A DNA stretch of 64,000 bases from Acidimicrobiales bacterium (lineage in GTDB: Bacteria > Actinomycetota > Acidimicrobiia > Acidimicrobiales > JAVJTC01): contig JAVJTC010000034.1 in assembly GCA_040219085.1 (NCBI GenBank), forward strand, positions 62,001 through 126,000, given 5' to 3'. Position 1 is the stretch's first letter. Each line of letters begins with the position of its first letter. The notes beneath the pieces were generated by a model. It did not search any database and had not been told where the DNA came from. It was given only the letters and a program-made list of their open reading frames with translations. Below are positions 40,340-50,181 of this stretch, piece by piece. Made by a program: the position numbers and the translations under genes.

Positions 40340-41278
40340 TCAGCCCGCGATGGCGAGAGCACGACCGAGCGACGCGGCTCCCACGATCCCCGAGTCGTCG
40401 CCGAGTTCGGCTACGACGAGGCTCAGTTCCGGACTGCGATGCAGGATCCAGCGCTCCGCCGCATCGCCGATGCGGTCGGCGAGGTCCTGCCCGAGCTTTT
40501 CGGCCATCCCGCCGCCGATGACCACGAGTTCGACGTCCAACATGTTGACGACCGAGCCGATGCCGGCAGCCAGGGCGTCGACAGCGGTGTCGAACAGCTC
40601 GGTTGCGAGCGCATCGCCCTCGGCGAGGGCAGCCTCCCAGACCCGGGAGGTGAGGCGCGGCTTGCCCTCCTGCGCCTGGATCTCGAACAGTCGTGTCTCG
40701 CGGCCGGCGCCCACCATCGTGTCCACCGCGCGCGCCAGCGACGCGCGTCCCGCGTACGCCTCGACGCAGCCCCGGCGACCGCACCCGCACAACGCGCCGC
40801 CCTGGCGGACGACGACGTGGCCCAGTTCTCCCGCTCCGCCGCGTGCCCCCCGGTAGGGCCGACCGTCGAGGATGAGGCCACCCCCGATCCCGGTGCCCAT
40901 CCAGACACCCAGGACGTCGTCGTGACCCACGGCGGCGCCGGCGAGCCACTCACCGATCACGCCGACGTTGGCGTCGTTGCCGAGTGCCACGGGCAGGCCG
41001 AGGCGCTTCTCGACGCGTTCGGCGATGTCGAAGTCGTCGTCCCAGCCCGACAGGTTCGGTACCACGAGGACGTCACGGTCGTCGACGACGCCCGGGATCG
41101 CGAGGCCGACCGCGACCGGATCCCCGCCCAGACCCTGAACGAGTTCCACCACCGCATCGACGAGTTCGGGGCCGCTGCGGGGCGTCTCCATCTTCGCGTC
41201 CGCGACCACCGCATGGGTCTCGTCGACGAGACCCGCTCCGATGTTGGTTCCACCCACGTCGACTCCAGCGACCTGCAT
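40340..41278 (-). CDS. ROK-family sugar kinase (glucokinase-like)
   Basis: 312 residues. ROK kinases phosphorylate glucose or related sugars with ATP, or act as repressors when they carry an HTH, which is absent here. Seen: the phosphate-1 loop VAGVDVGGTNIGAGLVDE at the N-terminus, catalytic Asp in LGNDANVGVIGEW, GTGIGGGLILDG, the ROK signature GELGHVVV, and the zinc motif CGCGRRGCVEAYAG. The family match to actinobacterial glucokinases is good but sugar specificity cannot be fixed. ATG 41278 follows GGGAGAAG and is 27 bases after the PhoD-like stop, so the two genes form an operon. Confidence 0.88.
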   Translation of the reverse strand: MQVAGVDVGGTNIGAGLVDETHAVVADAKMETPRSGPELVDAVVELVQGLGGDPVAVGLAIPGVVDDRDVLVVPNLSGWDDDFDIAERVEKRLGLPVALGNDANVGVIGEWLAGAAVGHDDVLGVWMGTGIGGGLILDGRPYRGARGGAGELGHVVVRQGGALCGCGRRGCVEAYAGRASLARAVDTMVGAGRETRLFEIQAQEGKPRLTSRVWEAALAEGDALATELFDTAVDALAAGIGSVVNMLDVELVVIGGGMAEKLGQDLADRIGDAAERWILHRSPELSLVVAELGDDSGIVGAASLGRALAIAG

Positions 41279-41305
41279 GACGACTTCTCCCGATTGTGGT
41301 GGAGC

Positions 41306-43057
41306 TCAGCGAGTGACCGTTCGGCCTGCCAGTTCCAGTTGGTAGTCGACGATGGCTCGTCCGTCCCAACTCCGCCCCTGCAACGACACCGCCAGGTGGG
41401 GACCGTCGTCGAGGATCTCGACCAGCCCGAACTGTCCACCTCCCGGGAAGGCCCCGTGGCTGTAGGGGCCGCCCTTGACCTCGCCGGTCTTGTCGAGAGC
41501 CGCGACGTGGAACACCGGGAATCCCGCACCACCGGCCGACGAGTAGTCGGAGTTCGTCCCGTCGTCGAGGCCGACCATGTGGGCGTCGCCGCTGACCATG
41601 AGGAGCCGGTCCGAGATCGCGAGCCTGGCGATGGCCTCGGAGATCGCCGCTCGTTCGGTGGCATAGCCTCCCCAGTGATCCGCTCCCTCGTCGACGTCGG
41701 CGATCCACGGCACGGGGTTGACCCAGATCACGAGTGGCGCGTCGCCGACGGAGGACAGTTCCTCGATCAGCCAGTCCCGCTGGAGAGGTCCGAGCATCGA
41801 TTTGGCGGGCCCGTCGGGGTGGCCGGCCGGGGTGCGGGCCGCGCGGCAGTCGGTGATGATCATCCGGATCCTGCCGATGTCGAACGAGCGGAACAGGCCG
41901 ACGTCGGGGTGGGGGAGCGGACGGCTCGGGACGTGCGAGCGGTAGGTGGCGAAGGCGGCCGGGCGACCGCGGCTGTCGCGATCCAGACCGCCGAAGTCGT
42001 GGTCGTCCCAGACGTATTCGACCCCGGTCGACCTGTAGAGCGCGGACTGCGCCGGCCGGGAGAGCGTGATGTCCATCAGCGCGGCGAACTCCCCGCTGTC
42101 GTCATCGGCGACATCGCCGTAGTGGAAGTCGCCCAGGTTGGTGTAGAGGAGGGGTCCGGCCTCGCGGATGCGGTCGAACACCGCTCCGTTGGATCCGGTC
42201 CGCGCGCAGCTCGCGAACGCCAGGGTGAAGCTCCCGGCACCCTCCGGGAAGGTCGTGAACCGGCCCGCCCGTGCGGTGTCGACGGTGTCGGCGTCGGCGA
42301 CGGCGTAGCGGTAGGTCGTGTCGGGTCGCAGCCCGTCGACCGCGAATTGGGCGATGTCCCCGATCGTGCGGACCGGAGGCACGAGGCGTTGCGATCCGTC
42401 GGGGCCGACGACGCGCAGGGCCCCTGCGGGGCCGGTGACCTTGGCCACGACCTCAGCCGACCGTTGGGTGAGGCCGCCGGCCCAGGCCCACTGGACCGCC
42501 TCCGCGGCGGCGAGATCCGTCGCGGAACCGGGATGGGTCGGACCGAAGATCGCCTGATGGATCGAGCGCCCGGCCCATCCGCCACCGAGGGCGGCCACCG
42601 ACGCGATCGCGAAGCTGCGCACGAGCAACCATCGGCGTCCGACCACTGAGCGTCGTGTGCTCTGCGTCGGCGTGTCCTGTGATCTCGCCGGGGCGGAACG
42701 TTGCGCGATGTCGGCCAGGAACCACCAGACCGTCGGTAGGGCGAACCCGACGATCACCACCGCAGCGTGGGCCGCCACGAGCTGTTCCGTCGCGAAGACG
42801 ATCAGTCCACCTGTGCAGAACGACGCCAGGGCGCCGCCGAGCCGACGCCACCGCAGCGTGGCGATCGTCGCAACAGCGAACAGGCCCATCAGCACGGGTT
42901 GGGCTCCGAACCGGAACGACCGGCCGCCCGGGCGGTGGTCGAGCCACTCGAAGACCAGGTCCCCGGTCAACACGGCCAACGTGGCCAGCGCGAGGCCGAG
43001 GGCCCAGGAGCGCCGAGCGAGGGGGTGGCGGTTCGACGAACCGGCTTCCCTGTTCAT
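41306..43057 (-). CDS. Membrane-anchored PhoD-like metallophosphatase
   Basis: 583 residues. The first 170 contain four membrane helices (about 16-36, 50-70, 76-96 and 100-116), a linker and a fifth hydrophobic stretch (SFAIASVAALGGGWAG). An outer-side Fn3-like strand region (LRPDTTYRYAVADAD) and a PhoD/alkaline-phosphatase-D domain follow, with FASCARTGSNG, YTNLGDFHYGDV, VEYVWDDHDFGG, NPVPWIADVD and VSGDAHMVG supplying the metal and active-site positions. PhoD enzymes cleave phosphodiesters and monoesters outside the cell. A multi-helix membrane domain in front is not the usual Tat-secreted layout. ATG 43057 is preceded by GGTGAG. Cotranscribed with the ROK kinase. Confidence 0.82.
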   Translation of the reverse strand: MNREAGSSNRHPLARRSWALGLALATLAVLTGDLVFEWLDHRPGGRSFRFGAQPVLMGLFAVATIATLRWRRLGGALASFCTGGLIVFATEQLVAAHAAVVIVGFALPTVWWFLADIAQRSAPARSQDTPTQSTRRSVVGRRWLLVRSFAIASVAALGGGWAGRSIHQAIFGPTHPGSATDLAAAEAVQWAWAGGLTQRSAEVVAKVTGPAGALRVVGPDGSQRLVPPVRTIGDIAQFAVDGLRPDTTYRYAVADADTVDTARAGRFTTFPEGAGSFTLAFASCARTGSNGAVFDRIREAGPLLYTNLGDFHYGDVADDDSGEFAALMDITLSRPAQSALYRSTGVEYVWDDHDFGGLDRDSRGRPAAFATYRSHVPSRPLPHPDVGLFRSFDIGRIRMIITDCRAARTPAGHPDGPAKSMLGPLQRDWLIEELSSVGDAPLVIWVNPVPWIADVDEGADHWGGYATERAAISEAIARLAISDRLLMVSGDAHMVGLDDGTNSDYSSAGGAGFPVFHVAALDKTGEVKGGPYSHGAFPGGGQFGLVEILDDGPHLAVSLQGRSWDGRAIVDYQLELAGRTVTR

Positions 43058-43157
43058 CTCACCATGGTGGGCCGCGGCGGTCGGCGATGCACGGCAGGGG
43101 CGTGGCGCCTTCGGCGATAGCGTTCCGAAGTGGCGGTAGTTCCGCCGAGGAGTATCC

Positions 43158-45026
43158 ATGACCCCCACCCCGGCCCCCGTGGCCACCGACGGGCTCGTCG
43201 CCCGCTCGGACCTACGAAACGTCGCGATCGTCGCCCACGTCGATCACGGCAAGACCACGCTCGTCGACGCCATGTTGTGGCAGTCGGGCGCTTTCCGGAC
43301 CAACGAGTCCGTCGACGAGCGCGTCATGGATTCGATGGACCTGGAGCGTGAGAAGGGCATCACGATCCTCGCCAAGAACACGGCGGTGCGGGTCGGGGAC
43401 ACGAAGATCAACATCCTCGACACGCCGGGGCACGCCGACTTCGGCGGAGAGGTCGAGAGGGCACTGACGATGGTCGACGGCGTGGTGCTCCTCGTCGACG
43501 CCAGCGAGGGCCCCCTTCCCCAGACCCGTTTCGTGCTGCGCAAGGCGATGGAACTCGACCTTCCGGTCGTCCTGGTCGTCAACAAGATCGACCGGCCGGA
43601 CGCACGCATCGCCGAGGTCGTGGACGAGACCTACGAGTTGTTCCTCGATCTGGACGCGGCGGATCATCAGATCGAGTTCCCGATCGTCTACACCGATGCC
43701 CGCAAGGGCACGGCCACGTTGGATCCCGCTGAGCCCGGTACCGACCTGGGCCCCCTGTTCACGACGCTCCTGGAACATGTCCCCGCGCCCCGCTACGACC
43801 CGTCCCATCCCTTCCAGGCACGTGTGACCAACCTGGACGCATCGCCCTACGTCGGGCGCATCGCCCTGTGTCGGATAGCGCACGGCACGGTGCGCAAGGG
43901 TGCCTCGGTCGCATGGTGCCGTACGGACGGCACCGTCGAGCGGGCGAAGATCGGCACGCTCGCGGTCAGCGAGAACCTCGAACGTGTCGACGTGGAAGAG
44001 GCCGGCCCGGGCGAGATCATCGCCATCTCCGGCATCGAGGAGATCACCATCGGTGAGACCCTCACCGATCCCGAGCACCCGCGGCCACTGCCCGTCATCA
44101 CGGTCGACGAACCGACCCTGTCGGTGACAATCGGCGTGAACAGCGGCCCGCTGGCCGGTACCGACGGTGACAAGCTGACCGCCCGTCAGGTCGAGGCCCG
44201 GCTGGCCAAGGAACTGATCGGCAACGTGTCGTTGCGCGTCCTGGCGACCGACCGCCCCGACGCGTGGGAGGTCCAGGGCCGTGGCGAGCTCCAGCTGGCG
44301 ATCCTCGTCGAGATGATGCGACGTGAAGGTTTCGAGCTCACCGTCGGCAAGCCTGAGGTCGTCACCCGCGAGATCGATGGCACGCTGCACGAGCCGACCG
44401 AGCGCCTCACGATCGACGTGCCCGAGGAGTACGTCGGTGCGGTGACGCAGCTTCTCGGCGAGCGGCGTGCGCAGATGGAGAACATGGCCAACCACGGCAC
44501 CGGCTGGGTCCGTCTGGACTACGTCGTCGTCGCCCGTGGTCTCATCGGGTTCCGTACCGAGTTGTTGACGGAGACACGTGGCACCGCGCTGGCCCATCAC
44601 ATGTTCGACGGGTACGTGCCCTGGGTGGGCGAGTTGCGGACGCGCTCCACAGGGAGCGTGGTGGCCGACCGCACCGGCGCTGTCACCGCCTACGCCGTGC
44701 AGGGCATCCAGGAACGGGCCTCGCTGTTCGTCGGGCCCGGCGACGTCGTGTACGAGGGGATGATCATCGGGGAGAACCCGCGCCTCGAGGACATGGACGT
44801 GAACATCTGCCGTCCCAAGAAGCAGACCAACATGCGCGCCGCGGCTGCCGACGAGACGGTCCGGCTGGCACCGCCGCGCCGGCTGGGTCTCGAGCAGGCG
44901 CTCGAGTTCATCGCGGCCGACGAGTGCGTCGAGGCGACACCCTCCAACGTCCGGGTTCGCAAGGTCATCCTGGACGCGGGGGAACGGGCCCGTAGCCTGA
45001 AGAGGTTGAAGAACGAGAGGGGCTGA
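43158..45026 (+). CDS. typA: TypA/BipA ribosome-associated GTPase
   Basis: 622 residues, typical length. GTPase motifs: G1 AHVDHGKTT near residue 32, G2/G3 with EREKGITI and [12 protein letters not shown]4 NKIDRPDA. Then domains II and III and the BipA-specific C-terminal region ([20 protein letters not shown] and [18 protein letters not shown]). BipA binds the ribosome, helps 50S assembly and supports growth at low temperature or under stress. Start ATG 43158 follows GAGGAG. deoD begins one base after its stop. Confidence 0.95.
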   Translation: MTPTPAPVATDGLVARSDLRNVAIVAHVDHGKTTLVDAMLWQSGAFRTNESVDERVMDSMDLEREKGITILAKNTAVRVGDTKINILDTPGHADFGGEVERALTMVDGVVLLVDASEGPLPQTRFVLRKAMELDLPVVLVVNKIDRPDARIAEVVDETYELFLDLDAADHQIEFPIVYTDARKGTATLDPAEPGTDLGPLFTTLLEHVPAPRYDPSHPFQARVTNLDASPYVGRIALCRIAHGTVRKGASVAWCRTDGTVERAKIGTLAVSENLERVDVEEAGPGEIIAISGIEEITIGETLTDPEHPRPLPVITVDEPTLSVTIGVNSGPLAGTDGDKLTARQVEARLAKELIGNVSLRVLATDRPDAWEVQGRGELQLAILVEMMRREGFELTVGKPEVVTREIDGTLHEPTERLTIDVPEEYVGAVTQLLGERRAQMENMANHGTGWVRLDYVVVARGLIGFRTELLTETRGTALAHHMFDGYVPWVGELRTRSTGSVVADRTGAVTAYAVQGIQERASLFVGPGDVVYEGMIIGENPRLEDMDVNICRPKKQTNMRAAAADETVRLAPPRRLGLEQALEFIAADECVEATPSNVRVRKVILDAGERARSLKRLKNERG

Positions 45027-45027
45027 C

Positions 45028-45747
45028 GTGCCGACACCCCACATCGCCGCCGAACCGGGTGACTTCGCCCCCGTGTGCCTGCTACCGGGTGATCCCCGAC
45101 GGGCCGCTCACATCGCCACGAACTTCCTCGACGACGCCCGTGAGGTCACAGCGGTCCGCAACATGACCGGCTTCACCGGCACGTACCGCGGTGCTCCGGT
45201 CTCGGTCATGGGCACCGGCATGGGGATTCCCAGCGCCATGATCTACGCCCACGAGCTGATCTCCGACTACGGGGTACGCCACCTGATAAGGGTGGGTTCG
45301 TGCGGGGCTCTACCGGCGGATGTGGGCGTCGGCGACGTGATCCTGGCGATGGGGGCGTGCACGGACTCCGGGGTCAACCGGACCCGCTTCGGCGGTCTCG
45401 ACTTCGCCGCCATCGCGGACTACGCCCTGTTGCGCGCTGCCGTCGACGCCGCGGCATCCACGGACCGGCCCGTGCACGTGGGGAACGTCTTCAGCGCCGA
45501 CTTCTTCTACCACCCCGACTCCGGTCAGCTCGACACCCTGGGATCCATGGGTGTGCTCGCCATCGAGATGGAGGCGGCGGGGCTGTACGGACTGGCTGCG
45601 GCGGAGGGCGCAGCCGCCCTGGCGGTCCTGACCGTCAGCGATCACATCCGCTCGGGTGAGGCCCAGTCCTCCGACGAACGTGAGAGGAACGTGACCGCGT
45701 CGACCACGATCGCCCTCGAGGCCGCGCTGGTAGTTGCCGGTATCTGA
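45028..45747 (+). CDS. deoD: Purine-nucleoside phosphorylase, DeoD type
   Basis: 239 residues, the same length as E. coli DeoD. It cleaves purine (deoxy)ribonucleosides with phosphate, giving base and (deoxy)ribose-1-phosphate; the active form is a hexamer. Motifs: the phosphate loop LLPGDPRRAAHIA, MGTGMGIPSAMIYAHEL, RVGSCGALPADVGVGDVILA, the nucleoside-binding segment VLAIEMEAAGLYGLAA and the catalytic Asp in LTVSDHIRSGE. GTG 45028 has GAGAGGGG upstream and directly follows typA, so the two are cotranscribed. Confidence 0.95.
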   Translation: MPTPHIAAEPGDFAPVCLLPGDPRRAAHIATNFLDDAREVTAVRNMTGFTGTYRGAPVSVMGTGMGIPSAMIYAHELISDYGVRHLIRVGSCGALPADVGVGDVILAMGACTDSGVNRTRFGGLDFAAIADYALLRAAVDAAASTDRPVHVGNVFSADFFYHPDSGQLDTLGSMGVLAIEMEAAGLYGLAAAEGAAALAVLTVSDHIRSGEAQSSDERERNVTASTTIALEAALVVAGI

Positions 45748-45798
45748 CAGCTCGTCGAGCAGTTCAGGTGCCAGGCACGTCCCCGCGCGGGCCGTGGC

Positions 45799-46293
45799 TC
45801 AGGTGAAGACGGTGCAGGCCGTGCTGTCGGTGATGCGGGCTTCGACCCTGACGAGCTGCCAGTCCAGGACCGGGTCTGCGGAGGCCGTGGCGAACACCCA
45901 GTTACCGAGTCGGATGACGGTCATGTCGGGGTAGCCGTCGTCGGGAGCGGCTCTCCGCAGGAAGGCGAAGCTTCCGAGTGAGAAGCCGGTGGTCTCCGGT
46001 GGGACGGCGGCGGTCTCGATGCCGGACTCTTCGACCCACCAACTGAAAAACCAATCGAGGTCGTAGCCGTCGTACGAGATGAAGCCGTAACTCTCCTCGA
46101 CGAACTCCAGAGGGATCAGCTGGTTCACGTCGCGGACTTCGGCGCAGAACGGTTGGTGGAAGGGTGACGGTCCCGGCGCCGCCGTGACGCGTGCCTGCGC
46201 GCTCGGTGCACCCGACGCCGGCCCGACCGCGAGGCCGAGGCTGAGCAGCGAAACGATGATCGCGGCCGTGATGAGTCGTGCAGTTCGGGTCAT
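45799..46293 (-). CDS. Small secreted protein, unknown function
   Basis: 164 residues from ATG 46293, with AGGAGA six bases upstream. A clear signal peptide (LITAAIIVSLLSLGLAVGPA then SGA) gives a mature protein of about 135 residues that is rich in Trp/Tyr/Phe (DGYDLDWFFSWWVEESG) and has just two cysteines, one near its start (HQPFCAEV) and one seven residues from the end of the gene product (DSTACTVFT), well placed for one disulfide. No family recognised. It is convergent with deoD; its upstream region is shared with the divergent Ddn-like gene. Confidence 0.7.
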   Translation of the reverse strand: MTRTARLITAAIIVSLLSLGLAVGPASGAPSAQARVTAAPGPSPFHQPFCAEVRDVNQLIPLEFVEESYGFISYDGYDLDWFFSWWVEESGIETAAVPPETTGFSLGSFAFLRRAAPDDGYPDMTVIRLGNWVFATASADPVLDWQLVRVEARITDSTACTVFT

Positions 46294-46443
46294 TGTCGTC
46301 TCCTGGCCGTGCGGCCCGAGGGGAACCCTGGGTCGGTGGTCACCGTAGCCCGTTTCGGGAGTTGCTCCGAGCATCGTGCGCCCGGACCGACTGGTTCTGG
46401 CGGCCTGCGAACCTGGAGATGCCCGGGTTTCTGGCCTCCCCGG

Positions 46444-46449
46444 TACGAT
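46444..46449 (+). promoter_or_regulatory. Candidate -10 box, leaderless Ddn-like gene
   Basis: TACGAT ends six bases before ATG 46456, and there is no ribosome site in front of that ATG. Confidence 0.45.
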
Positions 46450-46455
46450 CGGCCC

Positions 46456-46887
46456 ATGCCATCGGACGTGTTCTTCAAGGCTGCGAATGCAGTCCACCGT
46501 TCCCTTTTCTCCCTGTCGGGTGGACGGATCGGAGGGTCGGTCGACGGGATGCCTGCACTAAAGCTCGTGACCACCGGGCGACACAGCGGCGAGCCCCGGA
46601 CCGTGATGCTGTCGAGTCCCCATGTCGACGGCGATGCCATCGCGATCGTCGCATCGAAGGGTGGCGACGACCGCACGCCGGCGTGGTTCCTCAATCTGCG
46701 CGACAACCCGGCGGTGACCGTCGAGCTCGCCGGTGGAGAACCGCGCCCGATGATCGCCCGGGTCGTCGCTGGCGAGGAGCGCACGGCGCTGTGGGACGCG
46801 ATCACCACGGCTCACCCCCGCTACGCGCAGTACCAGGCCAAGACCGATCGCGAGATTCCCATCGCCGTTCTCGAGCCTGCTGACTGA
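46456..46887 (+). CDS. Ddn-like (F420-dependent nitroreductase/quinone reductase family) protein
   Basis: 143 residues. MPALKLVTTGRHSGEPRTVM, AIVASKGGDDRTPAWFLNLR and DNPAVTVELAGGEPR follow the deazaflavin-dependent nitroreductase family, whose best-studied member reduces menaquinone-like or nitroimidazole compounds with F420H2 in mycobacteria. The split-barrel fold binds F420 through the SKGG...PAW.LN segment, which is intact here. The frame is open upstream, but ATG 46456 preceded by TACGAT at the leaderless distance is the natural start. Substrate unknown. Confidence 0.87.
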   Translation: MPSDVFFKAANAVHRSLFSLSGGRIGGSVDGMPALKLVTTGRHSGEPRTVMLSSPHVDGDAIAIVASKGGDDRTPAWFLNLRDNPAVTVELAGGEPRPMIARVVAGEERTALWDAITTAHPRYAQYQAKTDREIPIAVLEPAD

Positions 46888-46922
46888 GCGCCGGCTGCTC
46901 GGCGTGCGGGAGCCCGCGCCGC

Positions 46923-47720
46923 TCAGAGGATCTGGGAGAGGAACAGCTTGGTGCGAGCCTCGCGGGGGTTCTCGAAGAAGTGCTGCGGGGTCCCGACCTC
47001 GACGATCTGACCGTCGGCCATGAACACCACGCGGTCGGCCACCTCCCGTGCGAACCCCATCTCGTGGGTGACGACGATCATCGTCATCCCGTCCCGGGCG
47101 AGAGTCTTCATCGCCTCGAGGACCTCGTTGATCATCTCGGGATCCAGCGCGGACGTCGGCTCGTCGAAGAGCATGACCTTGGGCTGCATGGCGAGTGCCC
47201 GGGCGATGGCGACCCGCTGCTGCTGACCCCCGGAGAGCTGACCCGGGTACTTCGACGCCTGTTCGGGTATCTGAACCCGCTCGAGTAGCTCCATCGCTGC
47301 ATTCTCGGCTTCGGCTCTCGGTGTCTTGCGTACCTGGCGAGGCGCAAGGGTGATGTTGTCGAGCACGGTCATGTGGGGGAACAGGTTGAAGGACTGGAAG
47401 ACCATCCCCGTCTCGCGGCGGATCTCCTGGATGTTGCGGATATCGGTGGACAACTCGGTGCCGTCGACCACGATGCGGCCCTCGTCGTGCTCCTCGAGGC
47501 GGTTGATGCAGCGGATCATCGTGGACTTGCCCGAACCGGACGGCCCGATCACCACGACGACCTCCTGCTTGGCGACCCGTAGATCGATGTTGGTCAGAGC
47601 GGTGAAGTCCCCGAAACGTTTGACGACGCCGTCGAGTTCGATCATGACCTCCCCGGACGCGCCCATCTCCGTCGCGTCGGCGAAGACACCTTCGTCGCCC
47701 ATCGGGTTCTCCTCGGTCAT
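46923..47720 (-). CDS. aapP: Amino-acid ABC transporter ATP-binding protein
   Basis: 265 residues. Complete ATPase: Walker [11 protein letters not shown]-loop [14 protein letters not shown], signature [15 protein letters not shown], Walker [12 protein letters not shown] and H-loop VVTHEMGFA. The sequence is of the GlnQ/AapP (polar amino acid) type. The first 27 residues form an acidic, poorly conserved extension. ATG 47720 overlaps the stop of the upstream permease (ATGA), so it is the last gene of a four-gene importer operon. It energises uptake through the two permeases. Confidence 0.95.
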   Translation of the reverse strand: MTEENPMGDEGVFADATEMGASGEVMIELDGVVKRFGDFTALTNIDLRVAKQEVVVVIGPSGSGKSTMIRCINRLEEHDEGRIVVDGTELSTDIRNIQEIRRETGMVFQSFNLFPHMTVLDNITLAPRQVRKTPRAEAENAAMELLERVQIPEQASKYPGQLSGGQQQRVAIARALAMQPKVMLFDEPTSALDPEMINEVLEAMKTLARDGMTMIVVTHEMGFAREVADRVVFMADGQIVEVGTPQHFFENPREARTKLFLSQIL

Positions 47721-48958
47721 CGTTCGCCGACCCCCAGCTTCTTTTCGAGTCTCTGGCTCTCGTTCGACATCGTGTAGGACCCGGCCCAGAAGACGAGCGC
47801 TACGAAGGCGAGCGTCTCGGCGATCAGCTGCTGGCCACGGAACTGCTCCTGCTGGGTGATCGCCTCGGCCACGGACAAGATGTCGAGCAGCCCCATCGCC
47901 GCGCCGGCGAGCACCGTGTCCTTGAACAGGGAGATGAACTGACCCACCAGGGCCGGGATCACGTTGCGCAGCGCCTGGGGCAGGACGATGAAGAGGGTCA
48001 CGCGCGGCGGGGACATCCCGAGCGCCTGGCCGGCTTCGGTCTGACCGCGCGGCAGCGACTGCAGCCCACCGCGCACGATCTCCGCGACGTACGCGGAGGT
48101 GAACAGGGTGAACACGACGATGGCGCGGACGACGGTGCTGGGCAGTGGCCACGACGGCGGGAGGAAGAAGCCGAGCGCCACGTTCGCCATCAACAGCAGA
48201 ACGAACAGGGGAACGCCGCGGAACAGTTCGATGTAGCCCGTCGAGATCGCGCGGATGATGGGCAACTTGGACCGGCGCCCGAGAGCGGCAACCACGCCGA
48301 TCGGGAAGCACAGGCCGATCGAGACGACAGCGAGGAACATGGTGAGCATCAGACCGCCCCACTCGTCCCAGCCGACCGGGATCGTGAGGACCCAGACCAT
48401 GACCCCTGACACGACGACGGTCGTCACCAGGACCGGCACGAGTGCGCGGGGTCCGAGGCGCGCCCCGATCATCCGCGCGACCACTCCCGCCGCGAGCGCG
48501 GCGAGGGCGACGAGCCATGGTGTGACTGTCTTGGCGAGGGCCAACATGAGGAGTACGGCGACGAGGCCCGCCCACAGCCGCCCCGCCAGATCACGGACCC
48601 GCTCCGCGACACCAGGAGTGTGCGGGTTCTCGGCAGCTGCGGCTGCCCGTGCGTGCACGGTCCCGGCGATGAGTCCGGCGAGTGTCGCGAACACGATGAG
48701 CCCCATCGCCACGTACCAGACGTCGTCGGCGGGGTAGCGGCCGACGACGAACAGCTTGAGGTTCTCACGCACGATCGTCCACCGCCCGGTGATGAAGACA
48801 TACCGTGCGGCCCGCCACAGTGCGAACAGGAGAACGGGCGCGAACACGAGGGTCACGATCGTGTCGGTGACGTTCTTGAAGAGATTGCGCCGGGCCCAGG
48901 CGATCGCGCCGGACCTCACCACGGCCGGCAGGGGTGAGGCGCGATCGGGCGCGGTCAT
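47717..48958 (-). CDS. aapM: Amino-acid ABC transporter permease (AapM/BztC-like)
   Basis: 413 residues, longer than plain GltK-type permeases because of about four extra N-terminal helices ([20 protein letters not shown], then three more before residue 200), as in AapM/BztC. The core permease domain from about residue 200 has [20 protein letters not shown] and the ATPase-contact EAA loop [20 protein letters not shown] followed by [10 protein letters not shown]. It pairs with AapQ to form the membrane channel. ATGA overlaps at both ends (48955-48958 and 47717-47720). Confidence 0.93.
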   Translation of the reverse strand: MTAPDRASPLPAVVRSGAIAWARRNLFKNVTDTIVTLVFAPVLLFALWRAARYVFITGRWTIVRENLKLFVVGRYPADDVWYVAMGLIVFATLAGLIAGTVHARAAAAAENPHTPGVAERVRDLAGRLWAGLVAVLLMLALAKTVTPWLVALAALAAGVVARMIGARLGPRALVPVLVTTVVVSGVMVWVLTIPVGWDEWGGLMLTMFLAVVSIGLCFPIGVVAALGRRSKLPIIRAISTGYIELFRGVPLFVLLLMANVALGFFLPPSWPLPSTVVRAIVVFTLFTSAYVAEIVRGGLQSLPRGQTEAGQALGMSPPRVTLFIVLPQALRNVIPALVGQFISLFKDTVLAGAAMGLLDILSVAEAITQQEQFRGQQLIAETLAFVALVFWAGSYTMSNESQRLEKKLGVGER

Positions 48959-50121
48959 CGCTCCACCAGTCGCATCCGTCGGTTGGCGAGGTTCACGAAC
49001 GCGGAGATCACGAGCGACACCACGAGGTAGATCGCCAGGGCCAACAGGAAGGCGGGCACTGCGGGGGAGCCGTTGCCGACGGTCGTGCGGGTCACTGTGG
49101 TGAGTTCGAAGTAGCTGATCACCGCGCCGAGCGAGGAGTTCTTCATCAGGTTGGCGTACTGGTTGCCCACAGGGGGGATGGCGATGCGCATCGCCTGGGG
49201 AAGAACGACGTACCACATGCGCTGGAACCCGCTGAGCGCCAGAGCGGAGGCGGCCTCGTTCTGACCGCGGTGCACGGACTGGATGGAGGCCCGCACGATC
49301 TCGGCGATGTGGCTCGCCGTGTACAGAGACAGTGCGAGGAGCAGAGCGAGGTACTCGGGGCCCACGCCGATGCCGCCGCTGATGATGCGTCCCTGACGTT
49401 CAGGAAGAGTGATCTCGAGCCCGAACGCGAGCCACAGGGCGACGGCCACGACGAAGAACGCCGGTATGGCCCAGGCCCCGGTCCGGGCGAGTTCACCGGT
49501 GCGATCCGACACCGACCTTCGCCAGCGGGCGCTGGCCCACGCCCCGGCAGCGGCGAGTAGCGCAACGCCGATGACCGCCCATCCGGACCCCTCGAACCAG
49601 GGCAGGCCGTTGCCGCGGTTGGAGAAGACCGCCAGATCGCCGACGATCCAGGCGTCCTCGATCGGTGGGAAGACCGGCAGAACGATGGCCGAATAGGTGA
49701 CGAAGATGATCACCAGCAGCGGAAGGTTTCGAAGGACCTCCACGTAGAGGCGGGCGGCGGTGGACAGCAGCCAGTTGGAGGAGAGCCGGGCTATGCCGAT
49801 GAGAGTGCCCAGGATCGTCGCGAGCACGATGCCGACGAACGACACCCTGATCGTGTTGCCGAGGCCCTGCCACAGCGCATCCGAGACCGGCTGGGACGTA
49901 CGCAGCGAGTTCCCGGGAATGGTGAATGCCGACGGCTGGTCGAGGAAGTCGAACCCGACCGGGATGCCGATCTGGTCGCTCGTGGCCTGGACGTTGCGGT
50001 ACAGCCAGAACAGCAGGGCGAGGACGCCCCCGAGCACCGCCAACTGGTAGGCCCACGACAGCGCCCGCACGTCCCGCCACAAGGGCGGGCGCGTGCGGAC
50101 AGCGGTCGAGGCGTCCGTCAC
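48955..50121 (-). CDS. aapQ: Amino-acid ABC transporter permease (AapQ/BztB-like)
   Basis: 388 residues. The first permease half has LGNTIRVSFVGIVLATILGT and RLYVEVLRNLPLLVIIFVTY; an insertion of about 100 residues with two further helices (GWAVIGVALLAAAGAWASAR) separates it from the second half, as in AapQ/BztB. The EAA loop reads NEAASALALSGFQRMWYVVL, then PQAMRIAIPP. GTG 50121 start. It follows the binding-protein gene after 60 bases and overlaps aapM. Confidence 0.93.
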   Translation of the reverse strand: MTDASTAVRTRPPLWRDVRALSWAYQLAVLGGVLALLFWLYRNVQATSDQIGIPVGFDFLDQPSAFTIPGNSLRTSQPVSDALWQGLGNTIRVSFVGIVLATILGTLIGIARLSSNWLLSTAARLYVEVLRNLPLLVIIFVTYSAIVLPVFPPIEDAWIVGDLAVFSNRGNGLPWFEGSGWAVIGVALLAAAGAWASARWRRSVSDRTGELARTGAWAIPAFFVVAVALWLAFGLEITLPERQGRIISGGIGVGPEYLALLLALSLYTASHIAEIVRASIQSVHRGQNEAASALALSGFQRMWYVVLPQAMRIAIPPVGNQYANLMKNSSLGAVISYFELTTVTRTTVGNGSPAVPAFLLALAIYLVVSLVISAFVNLANRRMRLVER

Positions 50122-50181
50122 CGGGTGGCCGTGAGCATCGTCATCGCCTGGCGGGCGACGTCGCGTCTGGGGGAGTCGCCG

